Shown one piece after another: positions 9,238 through 14,325 of a stretch of 53,708 bases of DNA. This stretch comes from Paludibacteraceae bacterium. GTDB taxonomy: Bacteria; Bacteroidota; Bacteroidia; Bacteroidales; Paludibacteraceae. Under the pieces are notes generated by a model, which made no database searches, was not told the DNA's origin, and saw only the letters and a list, made by a program, of their open reading frames with translations. The stretch lies in NCBI GenBank assembly GCA_017384225.1, contig JAFNUD010000024.1, positions 1-53,708 of the forward strand. The letters are read 5' to 3'. The position numbers and the translations under genes are program-made. Numbering within the stretch: position 1 is the first letter of the stretch; every line of letters begins with the position of its first letter.

Positions 9238-9609
9238 AAACGGGATTGTTTTTAAGACAATGAACGTCAATTAGGTTGTCAATATTGACAATTATTTTTT
9301 GAAACATGAAGAAGATTAATAATCTTCGATAGTGAGCGCCTGGCGTAACTCCTACGACAGGAGTAAAGCGAGCGGGAGAACACACGCTTCGCTACAAAAA
9401 TATATAAAAATCGAAGAACACATTTTTGTTTTTGCCCAAATGAATGCAACAGGTTGCATTAGTGGGCAAAACAAAAATATTATTCTTAGCAAGGATCCGA
9501 GAGCCTTGTGGGCTCGAGGATGGAGGAAGAAACAATCGTTGGAGCATCAGGCGAGATAAGAATGGCGGCGAGCAAAATTCGCGGAGCGAATTTCTTTCTC
9601 GCGACCGCC
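9238..9609. other. 372-bp gap with hairpins and one copy of a dispersed structured element
   Basis: No convincing gene lies here. It holds a palindrome GAAGATT-AAT-AATCTTC (9311-9327), a small hairpin CTCCT/AGGAG (9350-9364), the structured element at 9375-9478, and an AAATTCGC-GGA-GCGAATTT palindrome (9575-9593). Short frames on both strands overlap each other and have no start signals. Confidence 0.5.
9375..9478. repeat. Dispersed two-hairpin element, copy 1
   Basis: An AGCGA/TCGCT hairpin is followed by CAAAAATATATAAAAATC (9395-9412) and a long hairpin (9422-9478). The long hairpin's outer stem ends in GCCCA/TGGGC and its inner stem is AATGCAAC/GTTGCATT. The 18-nt core is identical in copy 2 (27592-27609), and the outer stem differs there by compensatory changes. 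It could be a small RNA, a MITE or a palindromic regulatory element. Confidence 0.65.
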
Positions 9610-10137
9610 TCAACGCTTTTGCAACTCGGGAGGGCAAGGAGTGTTATAGCCAAGCTCGGTGCCAGGACGAAAGTCAGTGACTTCAAGGATGATCTCTTCA
9701 TGTGCTTGTTGTGCTTGGAGGATTAAAGTGGTGAGGGTCTTTTCCACCTCGGCGGTGGAACGACCAGTTGCGACGCTGCGCGTAGGTGCGGCTTGCTCTG
9801 CAAGCGGTTGTGCGCCTACGGCGGGTAGGGGGAGATTATCTGCGACAACGAGGATGCAACCTGTGGAATGTTCGGGTTTGGTGCCACGATGGAAGCGTAT
9901 GCCTGTTCTATAGGCAATGGGCGATTGGCTATTGGCTATAGGCAAGCGAGGGACGTTCTGCACGATAGGCAATAGTCGTTTGAACTTGGGCGACATGGTG
10001 ACAGCCATATGGTAGCAGAGGGGAGGGATTTGGTAGCCTACACGCTCCAGGGTGTTGCAGAACCAGCGATTGTTGATGATCAGGCGCCCCGTGATGGCAT
10101 TGCCTCGTGGCTGATTTCTTATCAATGTTATTAGCAT
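9610..10137 (-). CDS. DUF5675 family protein, probable phage lysozyme
   Basis: The ATG at 10137 (MLITLIRNQPRGNAITGRL) gives 175 residues and starts where the DUF5675 domain begins. Family landmarks are visible: WFCNTLE, then VTMSPKF, NVPRLP, GIRFHRGT and a TGCILV motif near residue 95. DUF5675 proteins are found in phages and Bacteroidota elements and are predicted to cut peptidoglycan. The loop between NVPRLP and GIRFHRG is replaced by a run of five CTATTGG-type heptamers (9908-9942, encoding part of ANSQSPIAY), normally a short conserved stretch. A GCTTGC-TCT-GCAAGC palindrome (9791-9805) lies in the coding sequence further on. Holin-like and spanin-like genes are adjacent on the same strand. 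Confidence 0.75.
   Translation of the reverse strand: MLITLIRNQPRGNAITGRLIINNRWFCNTLERVGYQIPPLCYHMAVTMSPKFKRLLPIVQNVPRLPIANSQSPIAYRTGIRFHRGTKPEHSTGCILVVADNLPLPAVGAQPLAEQAAPTRSVATGRSTAEVEKTLTTLILQAQQAHEEIILEVTDFRPGTELGYNTPCPPELQKR
9908..9942. repeat. CTATTGG-type heptamer array inside DUF5675 gene
   Basis: Five contiguous 7-nt units (CTATAGG, CAATGGG, CGATTGG, CTATTGG, CTATAGG) are in frame with the gene. The same family recurs at 49331-49358 inside the M13 peptidase gene. Confidence 0.8.
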
Positions 10138-10216
10138 AATTCTTTTATGGTTTATGTGCGCGATGCGCGGGTGTGTCATTTTATGAGGTTGCGCCACTGC
10201 TTCGCCAACGGCGACA

Positions 10217-10405
10217 TTACTTTCGATATCGGTATTTGTAGTCGATACCTATCAAGCTACCGCTGAAAGTGAGAATTTCTCCGAATGCGATGAGTACGCT
10301 GTGGTGTATCTCTGCCAGCGGTGGGCAGATGAACCCTGTAGTGAGCATCACGCACCCAAATGCGCACAATGCAACGGCTAAGAGGAGTTGAAGTTTTTTC
10401 ATCAT
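10217..10405 (-). CDS. Small two-helix membrane protein, holin-like
   Basis: This encodes 62 residues with two hydrophobic helices (LQLLLAVALCAFGCVMLTTG and about 38-53) and a basic tail DYKYRYRK. Close relatives are common in Bacteroides and relatives beside DUF5675 lysozymes. Size, topology and the neighbouring lysozyme and spanin-like gene suggest a holin, but no function has been shown that I know of. Met1 or Met2 (10402) may be the start. The gene lies upstream of DUF5675 on the same strand with a gap of about 80 bp and probably shares its transcript. Confidence 0.6.
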   Translation of the reverse strand: MMKKLQLLLAVALCAFGCVMLTTGFICPPLAEIHHSVLIAFGEILTFSGSLIGIDYKYRYRK

Positions 10406-10473
10406 TGTAATGGGAGTGGGTAAGGTTAGAGTGGAAGTTGCACCCTCCAGCCTCTAACCTCTACCCTGCCGTT

Positions 10474-10809
10474 TTAGGGTTTTTTGTACTTAGTCCACTC
10501 GTCGTTCCAGATGTAGCGATACAAGGTATCGTACTTGGTTTGTGCTCGGAAAGCTGCTTGGTCGGCAGCTTGCTGTGAGGCGTCTGCCAGACGTGCACGT
10601 ACAGCAGCGGATACAGCGGCGAACGCGGATTTGGTTGCCGTTTCAGCCGAGGTGTACGGATGATCTTTCAGGTTACGTTGTCCCGTTACGGAGCATCCTT
10701 TTCTGCGGTGTCCCCAGCTGCGTTTGACAGCGACGAATTGTGATTTTTTTCCAAAGATTTTGCCTGATGCGTTTTCTACAGGCGCGATGTATTCGATAGT
10801 TCCAGCCAT
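10474..10809 (-). CDS. Small element protein of the SGK family (paralogue A)
   Basis: This 111-residue soluble protein is related to 10844-11179 and 13690-14019. Shared features are an N-terminal SGKI/L motif (residues 15-18 here), an Ala-rich helix with A-x-LAD (about 73-80), and a closing aromatic Y-x-TL-x-x-(Y/F)I segment (93-101). I know the type from Bacteroidales elements carrying VapE and DUF4248 genes, where its role is unknown. The three relatives lie within 3.6 kb on both sides of the VapE-type gene. Confidence 0.6.
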   Translation of the reverse strand: MAGTIEYIAPVENASGKIFGKKSQFVAVKRSWGHRRKGCSVTGQRNLKDHPYTSAETATKSAFAAVSAAVRARLADASQQAADQAAFRAQTKYDTLYRYIWNDEWTKYKKP

Positions 10810-10820
10810 AATTCTGTTTA

Positions 10821-10848
10821 GGTTAGAGGTTAGAGGTTAAAGGTTAGC
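10821..10848. repeat. GGTTAGA heptamer array at a gene end
   Basis: Four contiguous 7-nt units (GGTTAGA twice, GGTTAAA, GGTTAGC) lie between paralogues A and B. The last unit supplies the stop codon of paralogue B on the minus strand (10844-10846). Confidence 0.75.
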
Positions 10849-11179
10849 TGATTAGTTCGCCATTTTCATCGTATTGATTTTTAATTTTCTTGACGATGAA
10901 GCCCAGTAGCGAACCTACGCGGTGTTGTGCTTTGTAGGCAGCTTCGTACTTGGCTTTTTGTGTAGGATCAGCGAGGATAGCGCGTGCGGCATTGGTGATG
11001 TTGGTGAAGCGTGTCATCACTTTCTCTTGTGCCACGGTAGGTGCAGCATCCGAAGGGTTGCAAATCTTACCCGTGCAGACTTGGTTGGTCTGGCGGTTGG
11101 TACGGAAATACATGTCGGAGTGTTGGCAGATCTTGCCACTCATCGATTCTACGATAGCAATTGGTTTGATTTTGGACAT
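10844..11179 (-). CDS. Small element protein of the SGK family (paralogue B)
   Basis: This 111-residue protein has SGKIC (residues 15-19), a YFRTNR-Q-TGK segment, then ARAILADPTQKAKYEAAYKA (about 66-85) and LLGFIVKK. It is closest in plan to paralogue D (13690-14019), which has the matching AAILKDPKQ and LRHFIFKK. Two Cys pairs (19 and 36/41) are not conserved in the others. Function is unknown. The gene is first on the leftward strand after the iteron/terminator region. Confidence 0.65.
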   Translation of the reverse strand: MSKIKPIAIVESMSGKICQHSDMYFRTNRQTNQVCTGKICNPSDAAPTVAQEKVMTRFTNITNAARAILADPTQKAKYEAAYKAQHRVGSLLGFIVKKIKNQYDENGELIS

Positions 11180-11283
11180 AATAATAATTTTTAATTAGAA
11201 GTGAATGTTACATATCCCATTTGGTACCTTAATGAAATATTGCTTTTTTCTTACCCTCCGAGCCCCGCATGGGGGTCAAGGAT

Positions 11284-11350
11284 AGAGCGGAGATACAAGT
11301 CGCTTAATGATGCCGAACATCAGTCATTGCGACCTTGTTTCCGAACGCGA
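11284..11350. repeat. Dispersed 67-bp noncoding block, copy 1
   Basis: It aligns without gaps to 49976-50042 with roughly three quarters of positions identical, including ACAAGTCGC, ATGATGC and ACATCA. The other copy abuts tRNA-Pro. Nature unknown. Confidence 0.55.
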
Positions 11351-11410
11351 ATACAAAGATACTACACCTATAGACTGCGTTGTGGGACATCTTCGATCTG
11401 CGTGTGACAC

Positions 11411-11450
11411 AGCCCAACAAAACCCGACAAAACCCGACAAAACCCGACAA
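11411..11450. repeat. Four 10-bp iterons
   Basis: Three exact copies of AACCCGACAA (11421-11450) follow one variant AGCCCAACAA (11411-11420). Directly repeated 10-bp units near a VapE/primase-like gene are reminiscent of replication-origin iterons; origin function is inference. Confidence 0.6.
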
Positions 11451-11470
11451 AGAGTTTGTATAAACATTCA

Positions 11471-11505
11471 GAGCGGCACGACAATGAGCGTGCCGCTCGT
11501 TTTTT
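11471..11505 (+). terminator. Strong rho-independent terminator
   Basis: GAGCGGCACG (11471-11480) pairs perfectly with CGTGCCGCTC (11489-11498) around an 8-nt loop and is followed by GTTTTTT. The T run is only on the plus-strand side, so it stops rightward transcription. Confidence 0.85.
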
Positions 11506-11516
11506 CCTGCCCGCCT

Positions 11517-11771
11517 TTACACCCTACTCTTTCGTTTTGCCCATTTAATAACCCTTGATATGCTATCCTCGGATAAGGCATATCGAGGATTTTGTGCTAA
11601 TCGCACGACACATTCATAATCGCTAATCTGCGGTTGCTGCTTGCGTAGGTCAATATACGCAAGCAGGACTTGACTATGTGTGTGTCGCGCTTCACTTATG
11701 ACACCAAAACTATACAACAGTTCTAAATGTGTCACATTTTCAGCACCTTGCAAATACTCCAAGTAGCTCAT
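11517..11771 (-). CDS. Small helical protein, possible regulator of the VapE region
   Basis: This is an 84-residue soluble protein, mostly helical, with a basic C-terminus (RVIKWAKRKSRV). It is transcribed divergently from the VapE-type gene across a 120-bp gap that contains a perfect 20-bp palindrome. The last third (ALSEDSISRVIKWAKRK) could be a recognition-helix region, but I see no clear helix-turn-helix match. A repressor for the palindrome is a reasonable guess from position only. No family recognised. Confidence 0.55.
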   Translation of the reverse strand: MSYLEYLQGAENVTHLELLYSFGVISEARHTHSQVLLAYIDLRKQQPQISDYECVVRLAQNPRYALSEDSISRVIKWAKRKSRV

Positions 11772-11816
11772 AACAGCGTTTTTTCGACAAAATTACAACA
11801 ATACGGCAAACTGTGC

Positions 11817-11836
11817 AAGGTCAAAATTTTGACCTT
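11817..11836. promoter_or_regulatory. Perfect 20-bp palindrome, candidate operator
   Basis: AAGGTCAAAA is followed directly by its reverse complement. The palindrome touches the -33 box of the VapE promoter and lies between two divergent genes, the standard position for a repressor operator. Confidence 0.65.
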
Positions 11837-11865
11837 TTGAGAACCCCCAAAAAGCTGTACTTTTG
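11836..11865 (+). promoter_or_regulatory. Promoter of the VapE-type gene
   Basis: TTTG (11836-11839), an 18-bp spacer and TACTTTTG (11858-11865) match the Bacteroidota promoter. The start codon lies 26 nt downstream of the -7 box. Confidence 0.7.
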
Positions 11866-11891
11866 TCGGTGCAATCATAAAACAAACGATT

Positions 11892-13214
11892 ATGACCAAA
11901 CAAGAAACAGCCATTAAGTACATTCAAGACAATTATTTAGCCTTCAACCGCCTGCGACATGACATCGTCAGCGATAAGCTCCAAATTAGGCTATCAGGCG
12001 ATAGAGCACCCCAAAAATCAGCAGATTTTTCGGGGACCCCGCTGGCGAAAGGCGAGGGGCAAGAGTATTGGTGCGAGATGAGCAAACACGACATCAACTC
12101 CATCGTGTGTCATGCAGCGCAAGAGTACGATGCGAATATCACCTCACGCGAGGTGATGACAGCCCTGCAATCGGATCTGATACCCGATGTGCACCCGCTG
12201 AGAGAGTATGTGCTATCGTGCCGTGAGTGGACGGAGGAACAACCCGACTGGATTGACATGGTGGCTCAACAGGTGACGGTGAGACCGTCACCGTTGAGCA
12301 ACAGTTTAGAGAACGCCGCAAGCGGCTACAGTTTAGAGTTGAAAGGCAAGGAATTATGGCGTAGGTGCTTCAAAAAGTGGTTCGTAGCCATGGTGGCTTC
12401 GTGGATGAAGGATGAGGTGGTCAATCACCAAGTCCTCGTGCTTATTGGTCGTCAGGGCATCTACAAAACCACGTGGCTCGAACACCTTATCCCACCTCAT
12501 CTGCGGGACTACTGCTGCAAACTCGCCAACGCGACCCAACTCAACAAAGACGACCGTCTGCGTATCGCTGAGTTTGGACTAATCAACCTCGACGAACTGG
12601 ATGCCATGACACCCCGCGAACTCAACGCCATGAAGTCCATCATCACCGCTACCGATGTGAATGAACGTGCCGCATACGGCTACACCAAAGAACGCCGCAT
12701 ACGCTTGGCCTCCTTCTGCGCCAGTAGCAACCGCCGCGAGTTTCTCACCGACATCACAGGCAACCGCCGTTGGCTGCCCTTTGAGGTCGAGAACATACAA
12801 AACCCCTTCTTTACCACACTGCCCTACGAACAGATGTACGCAGAGGCATGGGCACTGGCACAGGACCCATATTTCAGCTATTGGTTCGACCTCGAAGATA
12901 TAGACCTACTCGAAGAGCATAACGAGACCTTCCGCGCACAAGAAAGCGAAGAAGATTTGTTGCCTATCCTCTTCGACATTCCAGCCGAAGGCAAAGGCCA
13001 ATTTATGACCACCGCACAGATTAGTGAACGCCTCGTTACCTACGGCAACATCAAGAAACCGATGTCGCTGAGCCGACTGGGAATGGTATTGAGCAAGGTT
13101 GGATACAGTGCTGTGCAGCGTTCTATCAATGGAGTTCGTGGACGCGGATGGATTGTATATCAACGCAATACAGACGAAATCAATGCGCTCAAAAGCATTC
13201 TCAAAGATGGATAG
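11892..13214 (+). CDS. VapE/VirE-family NTPase (virulence-associated E)
   Basis: This 440-residue protein carries the PF05272 domain: Walker A GRQGIYKTTW (about residue 185), Walker B FGLINLDELD (about 232), then TGNRRWLPFEV. Such proteins are superfamily 3-like helicases/primases in phages, satellites and Bacteroidales elements, where they drive replication of the element. The N-terminus (about 1-100) is the usual lead-in, MTKQETAIKYIQ to DINSIV. Coding DNA for residues about 125-150 contains a 15-bp perfect palindrome with a 3-nt loop (12265-12298) and a direct repeat ACAGTTTAGAG (12301-12311, 12328-12338) around GCCGC-AA-GCGGC. This looks like an in-frame insertion in a linker. It is under its own promoter and operator. 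Confidence 0.9.
   Translation: MTKQETAIKYIQDNYLAFNRLRHDIVSDKLQIRLSGDRAPQKSADFSGTPLAKGEGQEYWCEMSKHDINSIVCHAAQEYDANITSREVMTALQSDLIPDVHPLREYVLSCREWTEEQPDWIDMVAQQVTVRPSPLSNSLENAASGYSLELKGKELWRRCFKKWFVAMVASWMKDEVVNHQVLVLIGRQGIYKTTWLEHLIPPHLRDYCCKLANATQLNKDDRLRIAEFGLINLDELDAMTPRELNAMKSIITATDVNERAAYGYTKERRIRLASFCASSNRREFLTDITGNRRWLPFEVENIQNPFFTTLPYEQMYAEAWALAQDPYFSYWFDLEDIDLLEEHNETFRAQESEEDLLPILFDIPAEGKGQFMTTAQISERLVTYGNIKKPMSLSRLGMVLSKVGYSAVQRSINGVRGRGWIVYQRNTDEINALKSILKDG
12265..12338. repeat. In-frame palindrome and direct-repeat insert in the VapE gene
   Basis: CTCAAC plus GGTGACGGT pairs with ACCGTCACC plus GTTGAG around a GAG loop with one bulged A. A second, smaller palindrome lies between two ACAGTTTAGAG copies. 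All of it is translated without a frame break. Confidence 0.75.
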
Positions 13215-13330
13215 TGCACAGTTGCACAGCAATTTTTCAAAATATACACACACCCACGTACGGGCGAAGTTATAGAATTAGCTGTGCAGCCGTGCACTAT
13301 CCCTGAAATTTTTGATAATTCATACGTCTT

Positions 13331-13358
13331 AATTCAAAATTCAAAATTCTTAATTCTC
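13331..13358. repeat. AATTCAA heptamer array before a start codon
   Basis: Four contiguous 7-nt units (AATTCAA twice, AATTCTT, AATTCTC) end 2 bp before the ATG at 13361. It is the reverse complement of the AATTTTG/GAATTAA family seen at 8988-9015 and 37091-37125. Confidence 0.75.
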
Positions 13359-13360
13359 TT

Positions 13361-13621
13361 ATGCAAGCAAGCATGATGGCTCCCATAGCACACGTGCGGG
13401 GAAAGATTAGCAAGGGCTACTATGCCCGAGTACAGTACGGCAAACAAATCATTCAACGCTGCCCAAGACGACGGAAACCGCCCACCGAGGCACAACTGAA
13501 AGCACGAGAATGGTTCGCTGAGAACTTGCCAGGAAGGAAGTGGCGGGAGTACAGGGAAAGTCAGCGTGGTAACCGAGTGGTAAGCGAAGAGACGGGAGGG
13601 GAGATAATAACGACAACTTAG
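13361..13621 (+). CDS. Small basic element protein (possible paralogue C)
   Basis: This encodes 86 residues, strongly basic, with the pattern GKISKGYYARVQYGKQIIQRC early on, then QLKAREWFAENLPG. The GKI start and the KQR-x-WF segment recall paralogue D (SGRLG, EKQEAHREWF), so it may be a shortened family member lacking the C-terminal part. Met5 (13373) or Met6 (13376) are possible starts. It follows the VapE-type gene by about 150 bp and precedes paralogue D, same strand. Nucleic-acid binding is plausible from the charge; function unknown. Confidence 0.55.
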   Translation: MQASMMAPIAHVRGKISKGYYARVQYGKQIIQRCPRRRKPPTEAQLKAREWFAENLPGRKWREYRESQRGNRVVSEETGGEIITTT

Positions 13622-13689
13622 ATAACCATGCCGTGGCACAATGTAGGTGCCACGGCAGGAATATAATCAATCAACACACTACAATCATT

Positions 13690-14019
13690 ATGGCAAAAGT
13701 AACATTAATGGATGGCATTCAGTCCATCAGCGGCCGATTAGGCGACGTGTGCTACCGCACACAGAAGAACGGCACCGTGGTTGTATCCATGTTGCCCAGA
13801 AAACAACGTACCCGCGTAAGCGAGAAACAAGAGGCACACCGAGAGTGGTTTGGCAACACCAACAAGAAAGTGGCAGCCATCCTGAAAGACCCGAAACAAC
13901 GCACTATCTACGAACAATGGTGGCGTCAGGACGGCAAGAAACGTGAGACACTGCGACACTTCATCTTCAAAAAAGTCAGTGCAACCGTAGCATGTCGCAG
14001 TGCCGATGAGGAAAAATAA
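13690..14019 (+). CDS. Small element protein of the SGK family (paralogue D)
   Basis: The ATG at 13690 gives 109 residues (MAKVTLMDGIQSISGRLGDV); the longer frame from 13633 is not needed. It has SGRLG (14-18), YRTQKNGTVV, RTRVSEKQ, VAAILKDPKQ (about 66-75) and LRHFIFKK (about 92-99). It matches paralogue B in plan and length, although the two genes are on opposite strands about 2.5 kb apart. Function is unknown; the family travels with VapE and DUF4248 genes in Bacteroidales. Confidence 0.65.
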   Translation: MAKVTLMDGIQSISGRLGDVCYRTQKNGTVVVSMLPRKQRTRVSEKQEAHREWFGNTNKKVAAILKDPKQRTIYEQWWRQDGKKRETLRHFIFKKVSATVACRSADEEK

Positions 14020-14035
14020 TCCCCCCACAGAGAGT

Positions 14036-14215
14036 ATGAAATCGTATAGCAAAATCGAATTAGCTCGTGCAGCAGGTGTGAGCGGCGAGACTTTTCGCCG
14101 CTGGCTGCGCACCGATGCCGCCTTCCTGCGTGCCAATCACATCACGCCCAAGACCAAGCTCCTACCTCCGCATGTTGTTCGCTACCTCTGTGAGAAGTAC
14201 GACATCGAGCTTTGA
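14036..14215 (+). CDS. DUF4248 family protein
   Basis: The start at 14036 (MKSYSKIELARAAGVS) gives 59 residues and avoids overlapping paralogue D; an upstream in-frame ATG at 14000 is the alternative. The helix-turn-helix-like core (ELARAAGVSGETFRRWLRTD) and the ending LLPPHVVRYLCEKYD match DUF4248, a small family next to VapE-type genes in Bacteroides. DNA binding is predicted from the fold. It is the last gene of the rightward group. Confidence 0.75.
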   Translation: MKSYSKIELARAAGVSGETFRRWLRTDAAFLRANHITPKTKLLPPHVVRYLCEKYDIEL

Positions 14216-14238
14216 GCATTCCCTGCTCCGCCCCCCCC

Positions 14239-14279
14239 AAAAAAGCCCTCTCTCATTCCTACATGGGGAAGAGAGAGGG
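14239..14279 (-). terminator. Terminator at the end of the leftward surface-protein operon
   Basis: CCCTCTCTC (14246-14254) pairs with GAGAGAGGG (14271-14279). On the minus strand the stem is followed by TTTTTT, the proper polarity to end the operon that stops at 14326. It may also limit rightward read-through from DUF4248. Confidence 0.8.
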
Positions 14280-14325
14280 GGCCGTATCTAAGCTTTACAT
14301 CTATGCAAAGCCATTGTTGTGGGGC

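Larger units (their letters stand above)
11180..11516. other. 337-bp gap with a dispersed repeat, iterons and a terminator
   Basis: No gene is supported. The gap contains a 67-bp block at 11284-11350 that resembles 49976-50042 beside tRNA-Pro, four 10-bp iterons (11411-11450) and a strong plus-strand terminator (11471-11505). The plus-strand terminator has no plus-strand coding gene upstream within the gap, so a small RNA or a replication-control transcript is possible. Confidence 0.5.
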
